Shown: piece by piece, positions 26,610 through 35,561 of the stretch
Layout: each line of letters opens with the position of its first letter
Position numbering within the stretch: position 1 is the stretch's first letter
Assembly: GCA_903832665.1 (NCBI GenBank)
Contig: CAILCG010000014.1
Coordinates: 186,001-250,000, forward strand
From: an uncultured Methanomicrobiales archaeon
GTDB lineage: Archaea > Halobacteriota > Methanomicrobia > Methanomicrobiales > Methanospirillaceae
Direction: 5' to 3'
Length of the DNA: 64,000 nucleotides
The notes under the pieces: generated by a model
Told to the model about the DNA's origin: nothing
Database searches by the model: none
What the model saw: only the letters and a program-made list of their open reading frames with translations
Position numbers and translations under genes: made by a program

Positions 26610-27314
26610 ATGACGGGAAAAAAAGAGACTGAGATCGCGTGGCGTCATACATCTGTTATTGTACGGGCGGATATCTTTACAAAGGCGCACGAACAGGGCA
26701 TCGATATCTCGGATATTTGCAATAAGGCACTTGCGGGCATCCTGGGAATGGATTACCGCCAGCACCATGTCGATGACGCGCTGGTAACCCGGCCGGTAAT
26801 CATTGCACAGAATGCTCCTCCGGCAGAAGAAAATATCCATACCCCCGGGGGTCATCCGGCACACCTGACAGGCCACACCCCGGTCATCAATGCGGATGAT
26901 CCCGCAGCCAGCCTGACCGTGAGAAGTGCTAAACGCCTGCCGAGATCCCAGCCACCTCACAAAGAAACGGGGGATGCGATTGTCCCGTCGCACCCAAATA
27001 AAGAGAAAGGAGTTTTGCAACAGGAAGATGATGCAGCTCACGAGGGAAGGACTAAAAAATCCACTTCCGGAAAAACCCAGAAAAATGATGGACTCAAAAA
27101 ATTTGTCTCAACAAAGATCACCCGCAGTGATACCATTGACTCCGTAGTCTCCAAAGACGACATGTACCAGACATTTACCCGGTTCTGCAATGAACACAAA
27201 TATGCGCCGGTACCGGATCGCAAGGCATTCACCCTTGCCCTGAAAAACAAATTCGCCTTTTTTGACAAGACGATAAACGGAGTGCCCAGCTGGGTAAATG
27301 TACGGTTACAATAA
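26610..27314 (+). CDS. Hypothetical protein, 234 aa, between two cis-prenyltransferase genes
   Basis: The first 55 residues (WRHTSVIVRADIFTKAHEQG, then DISDICNKALAGIL) resemble a short strand-helix-helix DNA-binding or antitoxin-like fold. A Pro/His/Lys-rich linker of about 110 residues follows. The C-terminal 55 residues (MYQTFTRFCNEHKYAPVP, DRKAFTLALKN) are a compact helical domain that looks like a winged-helix domain of D5-type primases. The nucleic-acid role is inferred only. It is read toward the convergent gene at 27458. No family is firmly recognised. Confidence 0.6.
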   Translation: MTGKKETEIAWRHTSVIVRADIFTKAHEQGIDISDICNKALAGILGMDYRQHHVDDALVTRPVIIAQNAPPAEENIHTPGGHPAHLTGHTPVINADDPAASLTVRSAKRLPRSQPPHKETGDAIVPSHPNKEKGVLQQEDDAAHEGRTKKSTSGKTQKNDGLKKFVSTKITRSDTIDSVVSKDDMYQTFTRFCNEHKYAPVPDRKAFTLALKNKFAFFDKTINGVPSWVNVRLQ

Positions 27315-27457
27315 CGGCTCCCGGACCGCAAAAAAACATATCTCAAAAATTATTAACAATTTTTAAAGATTCCGACAAAAATTTCGCTGTTATCCAGAGA
27401 TCGCTTCCGTGATGCGGGAACCTGTTTTTTTGATCAATAAAAATCTGAAAAACCTGG

Positions 27458-28087
27458 TTATTTCCCGAAGCGGCGCATCCGGGACTGGTAGTCTCGCAAT
27501 ATCCGCAGGAAATCCACCTTCCTGAAATATTTCCAGTTCACATCAGAGAAGAAGAGCTCAGAATAGACGGACTGCCAGATGAGGAAATCGGTGAGATGAT
27601 CCCCCCCGCTCTTGATCACCATATCGGGGGTGTATTTGAATGTCAGATAGGATTCCAGGAGTTTTTCGTCCACCTCTTCAGGGGCAATGCGGGCCTCCGC
27701 CATCCTCCTGATGCAGGAGCTAATCTCCCCCCTGCCGCTCTTTCCGATTGCTACAACAACATCCATACCCTCACCAATCTCCTCTTCAGTGTCTCCCACG
27801 TGGAGTATCAGATGGGCAATGGTGCCAATCTTCCTGATCTCAGCAAGGCACTTTTTCATATCTTGGGGAGACGGGGTTGCGATATAGAATGTAAGACCAC
27901 GGATCACCGGCTGATCGGATGCCTGATGTTTAGAAATATATGCAGAGATCTCGGTACACCAGGATGTAGCCAGATAGAGTTTTTCCGGGGCATCTGCCAT
28001 ATCCTGCCCACTTATCATGAAACAAACATTCCCCGGCAGCTCCGTGATCTGCCGTTTGAGCATCTGTTCATAAAGCCAGTACATCAT
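27458..28087 (-). CDS. Non-catalytic cis-prenyltransferase-like subunit (NgBR/Nus1-like)
   Basis: The protein aligns along its length with the UppS homologue at 25764: LYEQMLKRQITELPG with LYERYLKMQCRHVPN, and DMVIKSGGDHLTDFLIWQ with DLIIRTGNEYRTSNFLPW. The catalytic Asp of DGN is replaced (MISGQ, Ser26), and the diphosphate-binding Arg residues are gone (KSGGDHL). It ends SRMRRFGK, an R-x-G motif at the C-terminus as in eukaryotic NgBR/Nus1, the regulatory subunits of two-part dolichyl-diphosphate synthases. A two-part enzyme of this kind has, as I recall, been described in Methanosarcina. The ATG at 28087 is chosen because GGGAAGGAAC precedes it. Complementarity with the neighbour strongly suggests a heteromer. 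Confidence 0.82.
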   Translation of the reverse strand: MMYWLYEQMLKRQITELPGNVCFMISGQDMADAPEKLYLATSWCTEISAYISKHQASDQPVIRGLTFYIATPSPQDMKKCLAEIRKIGTIAHLILHVGDTEEEIGEGMDVVVAIGKSGRGEISSCIRRMAEARIAPEEVDEKLLESYLTFKYTPDMVIKSGGDHLTDFLIWQSVYSELFFSDVNWKYFRKVDFLRILRDYQSRMRRFGK

Positions 28088-28221
28088 GTTCCTTCCCATT
28101 ATTGGAAAGTCAAAGGTAAAGAGACTTGAGGATTGCAAAAGGGCGTCCCGGAGTTATACCGGGGCATCCTCAACCCAAATCAATAAAGTCAGATGGCACA
28201 CAGATATGAAAAGAGATTATC

Positions 28222-28899
28222 ATGCAGCCTTCCCAGAGGGAAGATTATCTGGAGGCCGTCCAGTTCTTCTCTGAAAAAAATGCCCGCTATCCCAGCTATG
28301 AAGAACTTGCGGCAACCCTTTCGAAGACCGTGGACAGGGTTCGCTCAGATATGGCAGAACTGGGATCCAAAGGAGATATTATCATAGCAGCTGACGGGAC
28401 AATCACGCTGACACTGCAGGGAAAACAGACGGGAACCTGTGTCATGAAAAAGCATGAGACACTCCAGTGTTTTTTATCCGAGATTCTCGGAATGGATTCC
28501 TCGTCAGCTTCTGAAGAAGCCTGCACGCTTGAACATGCAGTATCGGATGAGACCATTGACCGGCTGGGAAAACTGATAGTAACCCACGATCACCTGCTGC
28601 ATAATGGAAAGGGAGAGTACAAAAAAACCGATGATGAAAAGACGTGCAGGGTTGAGGCTGATGATTTCTGCAAATCCCCCAGCATTTCCGATTTTTCCGA
28701 GGGGGAAGTGGTTATAATCCAGTGCATCCACGGCAGGGCATGTGCCCAAAGGCTCCTCGATCTTGGTCTTGTACCGGGGGAACGTGCCACGATCCGGAGA
28801 AAATTATCCAACGGTGCACTTGTTGTACAGGTCAAAGGATGCGATGTAGCAGTAAGTCCGGAGATCGCATCTGCAATTGGCGTGGAGCGTTTGCCATGA
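28222..28899 (+). CDS. DtxR-type metal-dependent regulator fused to FeoA
   Basis: The first 60 residues are a DtxR-like winged helix (EDYLEAVQFF, then YEELAATLSKTVDRVRSDMAEL). The middle has the metal-sensing dimerisation pattern with EEACTLEHAVSDETIDRL, retaining the Cys, Glu and His ligands of the family. The last 75 residues form a FeoA SH3-like domain (ACAQRLLDLGLVPGERATI ... GCDVAVSPEIA). It probably represses iron uptake when ferrous iron is high and also supplies the FeoA function to FeoB. Its stop overlaps the feoB ATG (ATGA), so they are translationally coupled. Confidence 0.88.
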   Translation: MQPSQREDYLEAVQFFSEKNARYPSYEELAATLSKTVDRVRSDMAELGSKGDIIIAADGTITLTLQGKQTGTCVMKKHETLQCFLSEILGMDSSSASEEACTLEHAVSDETIDRLGKLIVTHDHLLHNGKGEYKKTDDEKTCRVEADDFCKSPSISDFSEGEVVIIQCIHGRACAQRLLDLGLVPGERATIRRKLSNGALVVQVKGCDVAVSPEIASAIGVERLP

Positions 28900-30746
28900 A
28901 AATTGCGCTCCTGGGAAACCCGGGAGTGGGTAAATCCCTTATCTTTAACCAGCTCACGGGTCTGGGGGTTGAAGTCAACCGGTATCCGGGTTCTTCCGTT
29001 GCGCTGGAGTGCGGTAATGTCTGTTACAAGCAGGAAAAAACCGAAATCGTCGACCTGCCGGGCATCTACTCCCTTGATGGTAACTCGGAAGAAGAGACAC
29101 TGGTGCGCACGTTTTTAACGAGTGGCGGGGCGGATGTGATCGTTGCCGTCATTGATGCTACCAAACTCGAGAGAAATCTCTACCTGTTTGTTCAGGCCGC
29201 AGAATTCTCCCCTAAGATGATTGCAGTCGTCAATATGATCGACGAAGCAGACCGTCAGGGCCTGCTTATCGATGCCGACAGCCTTTCCTCGCACCTTGGG
29301 GTTCCCGTCATTCTGGCCGCTGCATCGGAAGGCCGAAATATTGACAGAATTCTTCCCGTTGCACTGGGTCAGGCAACTCCCGCAAGGGTGCATGTACCGT
29401 ACGATCACCATATCGAAGCTGCCTTAAAAAGCCTGGAAAAGACGATCGGGACCCCCATGCATACAAACCTGCTCGCACTTCAGGGAACAGGAAATGATCC
29501 GGTGCTTCTCGATGCCGCTGGGGCGATCGCACAGGAGATCGGGATGCGCCATCGGATGTCTGTAAGCCAGATCATCGCAACAAACCGGCATAACTTTGCC
29601 CGGGAGATCACGGCTTCTGTAGTCAAACGCTCAAATCACAAGAAACCCTATGATCTCGACAGCCTGCTTACCCGGACATTTCCCGGCATCCCAATTCTCT
29701 GTACTATCCTCTTCCTGTTGCTCATGTCAGTTTTTTTGATCGGCTCATGGATGGAAGAGATCATCGTTGAGGTTTTCACGGCATCAGTTATCACGCCGTT
29801 TCTGGCTCTCGGATTGCCACCCCTGGCAAACCAGCTTGGTTTTTCCCTTTTGATTGCACTTCAGGCGGGTCTTGGCATCGCATTTCCTTTCATTTTTACC
29901 TTCTATATCGGGCTCTCTCTTCTCGAAGATACCGGGTACATGACCCGGGCTGCCTTCCTTGCAGACCGGGCCATGCACCGGATCGGGTTACATGGCGAGG
30001 CGATAATTCCTATGGTGATAGGATTTGGGTGCACAGTCCCTGCGATCATGAGCCTGCGTCTGCTCAAGACACGGAGGGAACAGACTATAGCGGCATGCCT
30101 CGTCACTATGATACCCTGCTCTGCCCGGACCGTAGTCATTGCAGGTATTGTCGCTGCCTTTGTTGGTATTCTCTGGGCATTTTCCATCTACCTGATCATT
30201 TTTATTCTGCTCATCCTCACTGCAATTGTATTAAGTCGCATTACACCAGGTGAGCAGTTCGGAATGATTGTGGAGATGTCCACACTCCGGATGCCGCAGG
30301 CTCACCTGGTACTCTCAAAATCCTGGCTCCGGATCAAAGAGTTCCTTTTCATTGCAATGCCGGTCCTGATCGGCACGAGTATCCTTCTGGGCCTTTTCCA
30401 GTATTTCGGAATGACCGAATTGTTCGAACAGTTAGTGTCTCCCGTGACCGTCACCCTGCTCGGGTTGCCGGGTTACGCATCCACGGCACTCCTGTTCGGC
30501 GTGTTCAGGAAGGAACTCGCCTTCGAGACACTTGCCGTTCTTTCCGGTACCGCAAACCTTGGATCCGTGATGACCAGTGTCCAGTTGTACACATTTGCGA
30601 TTGTAAGTGTTCTCTTTGTTCCCTGCGTATCTACCATTGCAGTACTGTACCGTCAATTAGGAGCGAAAATCGCCATAATTACCTCAGTTTATACGGTATT
30701 CCTCGGTCTTCTCATCGGAGCAATTATAAACATTCTGATGAAATGA
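28896..30746 (+). CDS. feoB: Ferrous iron transporter FeoB
   Basis: The N-terminal G domain has GNPGVGKS at residues 7-14, DLPGIYSL and the NMIDEA form of the N-K-x-D site. The membrane part holds two gate repeats; the second has FGCTVPAIMSLRLL and IPCSARTVV, and the first contains GYMTRAAFLADRAMHRIGLHG, the classic FeoB signature. At 616 aa it is a shorter archaeal form. It imports Fe2+ and needs GTP hydrolysis. The start at the ATGA overlap with the DtxR-FeoA gene replaces any need for a separate FeoA. Confidence 0.97.
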   Translation: MKIALLGNPGVGKSLIFNQLTGLGVEVNRYPGSSVALECGNVCYKQEKTEIVDLPGIYSLDGNSEEETLVRTFLTSGGADVIVAVIDATKLERNLYLFVQAAEFSPKMIAVVNMIDEADRQGLLIDADSLSSHLGVPVILAAASEGRNIDRILPVALGQATPARVHVPYDHHIEAALKSLEKTIGTPMHTNLLALQGTGNDPVLLDAAGAIAQEIGMRHRMSVSQIIATNRHNFAREITASVVKRSNHKKPYDLDSLLTRTFPGIPILCTILFLLLMSVFLIGSWMEEIIVEVFTASVITPFLALGLPPLANQLGFSLLIALQAGLGIAFPFIFTFYIGLSLLEDTGYMTRAAFLADRAMHRIGLHGEAIIPMVIGFGCTVPAIMSLRLLKTRREQTIAACLVTMIPCSARTVVIAGIVAAFVGILWAFSIYLIIFILLILTAIVLSRITPGEQFGMIVEMSTLRMPQAHLVLSKSWLRIKEFLFIAMPVLIGTSILLGLFQYFGMTELFEQLVSPVTVTLLGLPGYASTALLFGVFRKELAFETLAVLSGTANLGSVMTSVQLYTFAIVSVLFVPCVSTIAVLYRQLGAKIAIITSVYTVFLGLLIGAIINILMK

Positions 30747-30757
30747 TCACACCATAA

Positions 30758-31456
30758 ATGTACTCTTATAAGTCAGGGATCGAACAGATCGATCAGTTGT
30801 CCGGCGGATTCGAGGCAGGGACCAACATCCTCATCCTTGCCCCTCCCATGAGTTACGCTGAGCAGCTTGCATATGCCCTGACCAAACCCCTCGAAGGTGA
30901 ATATGCAATCACCCTCTCAACCAACGAACGGGCTGCAGAGGTAGTGGATTATTTCAAACTCGCGGGATCGGACAAACGGTTTGTGGGAGTAATTGATGCA
31001 ATCACAAAAAGCTCCACTCCAGGCATCATCGATACGCCACGACTGATGTTTGTCTCCAGCCCCACTGATCTCACGGGGATCGGAATCAAGTTCTCCAATA
31101 TGATCGAAACGATATTCGAGGGTGAATTTTCCGAAGGTGAAGCAGGTTTATTCCCGCCTCCGATACGATTCTGTGTGAACTCCGTCTCCACTCTCCTCAT
31201 GTACCGCAAACTGGAAGTGCTGTACCAGTTTCTCCATGTACTCACTGCGAAATTGAAAAAGATCGAAGGTATGGGAGTTTACCTGTTAAACAGCGAATCA
31301 TTCGATGACAAGACACTCTCTTTGATAAAACAACTGATGAACTGTGTTATTGAAGTCAAGATTGAACAGAACATCAGTTACCAGGGAATCCGGGGAATCA
31401 ATACCGACTGGCAAAAATTCTCTGTCAATAAAGGGCAGGTGACCATACTTCCATGA
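30758..31456 (+). CDS. KaiC/RecA-like protein lacking a Walker A motif
   Basis: The opening SGIEQIDQLSGGFEAGTNILILAPP is the KaiC/RadA start, where a P-loop should follow, but here the sequence is APPMSYAEQ with no G-K-T/S. Later hydrophobic strands (RFVGVIDAITK, LMFVSSPTDL) and the conserved helix CVNSVSTLLMYRKLEVLYQF keep the RecA-superfamily layout. This family is common in methanogens and haloarchaea with unknown role. It begins 11 bases after feoB and is probably in the same transcript. Likely an ATP-independent regulator or a pseudo-ATPase. Confidence 0.7.
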   Translation: MYSYKSGIEQIDQLSGGFEAGTNILILAPPMSYAEQLAYALTKPLEGEYAITLSTNERAAEVVDYFKLAGSDKRFVGVIDAITKSSTPGIIDTPRLMFVSSPTDLTGIGIKFSNMIETIFEGEFSEGEAGLFPPPIRFCVNSVSTLLMYRKLEVLYQFLHVLTAKLKKIEGMGVYLLNSESFDDKTLSLIKQLMNCVIEVKIEQNISYQGIRGINTDWQKFSVNKGQVTILP

Positions 31457-31607
31457 TCACCACAGGCGTAAGCGGCGCCGATAACCCGGGTACCGGGATA
31501 AAACACCGGCAAATGATAGAAGATATCCACTCCGTGGATAGCATCATCCGGTTTTCTGGTTGGGGAATAAGGATGCTGGCTTTCTGTTATTACTCCGGGA
31601 GGTTCCC

Positions 31608-32357
31608 ATGCTGACTTTCGTCGGTCTCGGGCTCTATGATAAGACTGATATCTCAGAAAAGGGGCTTGCATGCATCCGGAACGCGGACCATGTGTATCTC
31701 GAGTGCTATACATCACGGCTTATGGGCTCAACGGTCGAAGAACTCGCGGATTATTATGGAAAACCGGTTCTCCCGCTGTTCCGGGAGGATGTTGAACAAC
31801 ATCCGGAAGCAATGCTGGAACAGGCTGAAAAAAGCAATGTTGTGTTTCTCTGTGCAGGAGACCCGATGGTCTCTACCACCCATGCAGATCTGCGGATACG
31901 TGCGGCAGAACGGCATATCAGGACAGCAATTGTACACGCGTCATCAATAGTAAGTGCGGTCTGTGGATTGTCCGGGCTCCAGAACTACCGGTTCGGCAAA
32001 TCCTGTTCGGTGCCCTTCCCGCAGAAGAACTGGTCACCGACTACCCCCATCGATGTAATCGCCCAGAACCTGTCCCTGCGCTTGCATACCCTCGTCTACC
32101 TTGATATCCAGAATGAGAGGTATATGACAGTGCCGGAAGCCGTAGTTCTTCTGGAAGAAATGGCAGAAAAAAAAGAGATTAAGGTACCATTATACGTAGG
32201 TATTGCCCGGGCGGGATCAGATGAACCGGTCGTACTCGCAGGTCAGGCAGAAAAGATCATGGCCGGTAATTTCGGGCCTCCTCTTCATATCCTTATTGTT
32301 CCGGCCGAATTACATGAGATGGAACACGAATACCTTGAGAAGTTTGCTGGATTATGA
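31608..32357 (+). CDS. dphB: Diphthine synthase
   Basis: This methyltransferase adds methyl groups to the modified histidine of elongation factor 2 on the way to diphthamide. The tetrapyrrole-methylase fold is seen in [41 protein letters not shown] and [19 protein letters not shown], which are Dph5 signatures. The ATG at 31608 has GGGAGG six to seven bases upstream and gives 249 aa. The stop overlaps the ATG of the DUF357 gene by four bases. Confidence 0.95.
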   Translation: MLTFVGLGLYDKTDISEKGLACIRNADHVYLECYTSRLMGSTVEELADYYGKPVLPLFREDVEQHPEAMLEQAEKSNVVFLCAGDPMVSTTHADLRIRAAERHIRTAIVHASSIVSAVCGLSGLQNYRFGKSCSVPFPQKNWSPTTPIDVIAQNLSLRLHTLVYLDIQNERYMTVPEAVVLLEEMAEKKEIKVPLYVGIARAGSDEPVVLAGQAEKIMAGNFGPPLHILIVPAELHEMEHEYLEKFAGL

Positions 32358-32932
32358 AGATCGCTGAGTGCCGGGATGCACTTGCCACTGCTCTAACCCA
32401 TTGCCATAATGCCGCAGATCCGCCTACTCCTCTTGAACGGGAGGCTTTTGCCATCAGGGAAATGGCGCAGGCGTACCTGGAAGACGGAACAACTTTTTAC
32501 CATAAAGGGGATCTTGTCAATGCCCTTGCTGCATTCTGGTACGGGGCCGGTTGGCTGCATTTCGGGGTATCATCCGGACTCCAGGTCTATGAAAGTGGGA
32601 GACCGTTCTGCCCGTTTGCCGGATTATCAGAAAATCTTCCTCTCATGTTTACGGAGAAACTCGGGGAAAAAACCCATCGCTACGAACATCTCCTGAACAC
32701 CGCAAGATTTTCTGTAGAATGCGCAGGGGAACCTGCCACAATCAGCAATGCTTTTGCCGGTAAAGTACTTTTTATCACAGGGCAGTATGCAGCACAGGGA
32801 GCCATATACGTCAAATACGGGGCACATGAAAATGCACTTGCCTGCTTCAGTTACGGGCACGGGTGGCTGGATGCCGGAGTAACGTGCGGATATTTCCGTA
32901 TCATGGCACACCACGAAATTTTCACGGTATGA
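32354..32932 (+). CDS. DUF357 protein with a tandem repeat
   Basis: Two copies of the same unit are visible: residues about 40-75 ([20 protein letters not shown], then GAGWLHFGV) and about 140-180 ([20 protein letters not shown], then GWLDAGV). This is the archaeal DUF357 helical pair. The start overlaps the diphthine synthase stop. Function is unknown. Confidence 0.85.
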   Translation: MKIAECRDALATALTHCHNAADPPTPLEREAFAIREMAQAYLEDGTTFYHKGDLVNALAAFWYGAGWLHFGVSSGLQVYESGRPFCPFAGLSENLPLMFTEKLGEKTHRYEHLLNTARFSVECAGEPATISNAFAGKVLFITGQYAAQGAIYVKYGAHENALACFSYGHGWLDAGVTCGYFRIMAHHEIFTV

Positions 32933-32992
32933 GGTGAAACAAACATCCCCCCGGAAAGGAAGCATTGCGCCCGTTATTAAGATATCAAAGCG

Positions 32993-33000
32993 TTTATACT
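32993..33000 (+). promoter_or_regulatory. TATA box for the UPF0104-type gene
   Basis: TTTATACT lies about 70 bases before the ATG at 33068, implying a leader near 45 bases. Confidence 0.4.
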
Positions 33001-33067
33001 ATGCATCATAACCTGATTAGGTAATAAGACCATAATGATCATCTTCGTCGGATATTGAGGTGTTTTC

Positions 33068-34087
33068 ATGGAGAAGTCGCAGGTAAGATGGCTCTACATT
33101 TCGGTGGGTTTCTCACTTGCGATCCTGATCATTATCCTGTACTTAACCATCAATGAAAATACGCTTACGTATCTCCAGCAGGTCAATCCCTGGTACTTAC
33201 TTCTCGCGTTTATGACACATCTCCTGACGATGTGCTTCTGGGCATGGCGTGTCCAGAAGATGACCGGGTCACTCGGGTACCGGATCGGGTTTTTTTACAG
33301 CCTGAACCTGGTCTTTGCAAACCTGCTCGCGGCTGCAGTCACCCCGGCACAGACGGGCGGTGAACCGGTTCGGATTCACGAGCTCTATAAAGCCAATGTC
33401 CCTCTCGGAGATGCAACTGCAATTGTCATCATGGAACGGGTACTTGATGGGATCGTTCTCGCCCTGCTCGCTGCATTTGCGATGATCGTTCTCACCGATC
33501 AATGGAAGAGCCTGGGCACGGTATCAGAGATAATGGTCTATGTCACCTGGATCTTTGTCGTAGGCTGCCTGTTCCTGTTTTATCTCGCCATCAGAAGACC
33601 GGATGTAGTAAAGAAGGTTGTTAACCGTTGTGCATATTATTTAACACGAAAATGGGAGATTACACGCGTCGAAGAGCTAATCGCGAGAGCGGATAAGGAG
33701 ATCGATAATTTTCAGGCAGCGGTCATCAAGTTTGTCAAGAGCGCCAAAGGTGGACTCGCATGGGGATTTCTCTTCACCCTGCTCTACTGGGTATCTGAGA
33801 TAGTTACCGCTTCCCTGATCCTTGTCGGGCTCGGGCAGCCACCCCTGTTTTTGGAGTCTTTTGTAATTCAGCTCATCCTGTGTATCCTGATGATGATGCC
33901 CTTAACCCCCGGCAGTTCCGGTATTGCTGAGGTGGGGGCAACTACCATGTACGCCTTGTTCATCCCTGCATCCATCGTAGGGATCTTTGTCGTCATCTGG
34001 AGGATCGTGTTGTATTACTTCAACATCGCGCTTGGAATCATCTCCAGCCTTATTATCGTCCGACGTGAAGCGAACAAGCACGGATGA
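33068..34087 (+). CDS. UPF0104 / lysylphosphatidylglycerol-synthase-type membrane protein (flippase-like)
   Basis: About eight membrane helices are present in 339 residues. Family marks include the early helix with ITPAQTGGEPVRIHELYK (here TPAQTGGEPVR), ERVLDGIVLALLA and the late LTPGSSGIAEVG segment. Related proteins are flippase-like or tied to lipid-linked sugar handling (AglD-type in haloarchaea). The start ATG has GAGGTG upstream. It is separated by 60 bases from the DUF151 gene. Confidence 0.9.
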   Translation: MEKSQVRWLYISVGFSLAILIIILYLTINENTLTYLQQVNPWYLLLAFMTHLLTMCFWAWRVQKMTGSLGYRIGFFYSLNLVFANLLAAAVTPAQTGGEPVRIHELYKANVPLGDATAIVIMERVLDGIVLALLAAFAMIVLTDQWKSLGTVSEIMVYVTWIFVVGCLFLFYLAIRRPDVVKKVVNRCAYYLTRKWEITRVEELIARADKEIDNFQAAVIKFVKSAKGGLAWGFLFTLLYWVSEIVTASLILVGLGQPPLFLESFVIQLILCILMMMPLTPGSSGIAEVGATTMYALFIPASIVGIFVVIWRIVLYYFNIALGIISSLIIVRREANKHG

Positions 34088-34147
34088 GCAAAAATCCCGT
34101 TTACCTTAACTCTTATCACCGATCACTGCAATCTCTCTTTACCGGAC

Positions 34148-34600
34148 ATGACACAGGTAAGGTGCGTGGTAAAAGGGGTATTTGTCACGACTGGCGATAC
34201 TGCGACCGTGCCACTTGTGGTACTGGCTGACGGGAATGACCGCCTCCTGCCAATATTCATCGGCATATGGGAAGCCGTGTCGATCAACAGCGCTCTGGTA
34301 AAAGAAGTTCTTCCACGACCCTTTACCCACGATCTCTTCATTGATCTCTGTGCAAAATTTTCCCTGATGCTACGATATTTACAGATCGACAGTATCGAAG
34401 ACGGCGTATATTACGCCCAGATTGTAATGAGTTCCGGCTTGCAGGATGAGTATATTGATTGCCGCCCGAGCGATGGCATCGCGCTTGCGCTTCGGGGAGA
34501 TATTCCGATTTTTGTAGAAGAGTGCGTTCTTGCATCCGCAGGGCAGAAACCCACAGAACTGCCGAATATGGTAGACCTCCTCACATTCCTGCAGAAATAA
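34148..34600 (+). CDS. Bifunctional nuclease family (DUF151) protein
   Basis: The 150-residue protein has the DUF151 layout: LLPIFIGIWEAVSINSAL, RPFTHDLFIDLCAKF and DCRPSDGIALALR, the three most conserved segments. Some plant and bacterial members are reported to have nuclease activity, but the archaeal role is unknown. It converges with hisE; five bases separate the two stop codons. Confidence 0.9.
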   Translation: MTQVRCVVKGVFVTTGDTATVPLVVLADGNDRLLPIFIGIWEAVSINSALVKEVLPRPFTHDLFIDLCAKFSLMLRYLQIDSIEDGVYYAQIVMSSGLQDEYIDCRPSDGIALALRGDIPIFVEECVLASAGQKPTELPNMVDLLTFLQK

Positions 34601-34605
34601 AAAAG

Positions 34606-34908
34606 TTATTTTCGCCGGTGTTCCAGCTCTTTCATTACATCGTTAAGATCGATTCCTGCGGCCCTGAGTGCCACAAGGATGTGGAACAGGAGATCTGCGG
34701 TCTCTTCTACCGTTCGTTCGTTGATCCCGTTCTTGATCGCGAGAATAAACTCGGTGGACTCTTCACCGACTTTCTCCAGCACTTTATCGATACCTTTCTT
34801 GTTGGTCAGAAGGCGGGTGGTGTAGGACTCGGGGTTGGGGTTCTCCGACCGCTCGTATATCACAGCCCATATCTCTGCAATAATCCGGGGATCAATCCGG
34901 GGGTTCAT
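34606..34908 (-). CDS. hisE: Phosphoribosyl-ATP pyrophosphatase
   Basis: This enzyme removes diphosphate from phosphoribosyl-ATP, the second step of histidine synthesis. KVGEESTEFILAIK and ETADLLFHILVALRA are the MazG-type metal-binding helices (E-E-x-x-E and E-x-x-D) of HisE. Length of 100 aa is normal. Its start overlaps the NusA-like stop by four bases; no other his gene is in the window. Confidence 0.95.
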   Translation of the reverse strand: MNPRIDPRIIAEIWAVIYERSENPNPESYTTRLLTNKKGIDKVLEKVGEESTEFILAIKNGINERTVEETADLLFHILVALRAAGIDLNDVMKELEHRRK

Positions 34909-35348
34909 GAGGCCTCCTGAATAAGAAGCACTTCACCCACTTCAATGCCAAAAAACCTGCGGCAGAGCGTGCGCGCCTTCTCAATATTGCAACCAGCCTT
35001 TCCGATTGCAATTCCAAGGTCACTTCGTTGTTTGACAAAAACATTGACCGGCCCGTTTTCCGGCCCATGTTCAATCGAGATCACTTCAGCAGGTTTGAAA
35101 ATATTGGCAATAAATTCATCCACGGTCTCTGCATACTCTACCATTTCGATCCGCTTGCCGAGTACATTTTGCAGGCGCTTGATATTGTCACCCTTTTTAC
35201 CAATGGCAAGACCCATATCCCCAGGGCGGATGACGTAGATAACCCTGTCGAACCGATCGTCGATTACGCAGTCGTTTGCCGTGGATTTTGTTAATATTCT
35301 CAACTCTTCGATGTACCTGCGCTCTTTAAAGCCAATATTGCGTTCCAT
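34905..35348 (-). CDS. Archaeal NusA-like transcription termination factor (KH domains)
   Basis: Two KH domains can be read: VIRPGDMGLAIGKKGDNIKR (residues about 35-55) and DLGIAIGKAGCNIEKARTLC (about 108-130), each with the G-x-x-G loop. At 147 aa it is the small archaeal NusA without S1 or acidic repeats. It binds RNA and acts with RNA polymerase. It overlaps hisE by four bases. Confidence 0.93.
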   Translation of the reverse strand: MERNIGFKERRYIEELRILTKSTANDCVIDDRFDRVIYVIRPGDMGLAIGKKGDNIKRLQNVLGKRIEMVEYAETVDEFIANIFKPAEVISIEHGPENGPVNVFVKQRSDLGIAIGKAGCNIEKARTLCRRFFGIEVGEVLLIQEAS

Positions 35349-35561
35349 AGTAAAATCAATCCTATTGTATCCGCAGATTTTGGGATATTCGAAATTTTGT
35401 TAGGCTGTATTTTCCGGAAAAACCGGAGGGTGCATGTGTGCCTTAAGTTATCATCACACGCTCCAAATGTAAAAAAGTTTTGAAGAGTGACTAAAAAAGG
35501 TATGAGACGGATGGTCTCCCCGGCAGTTATGAAGATCCCCGAAGGAATTTTCACACCCGGA

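Noticed and set aside
35300-35554. Minus-strand open frame overlapping the NusA-like start region
   Set aside because: It overlaps the NusA-like gene in another frame, has no ribosome-binding site and lacks protein-like composition; the KH-domain gene explains the region.
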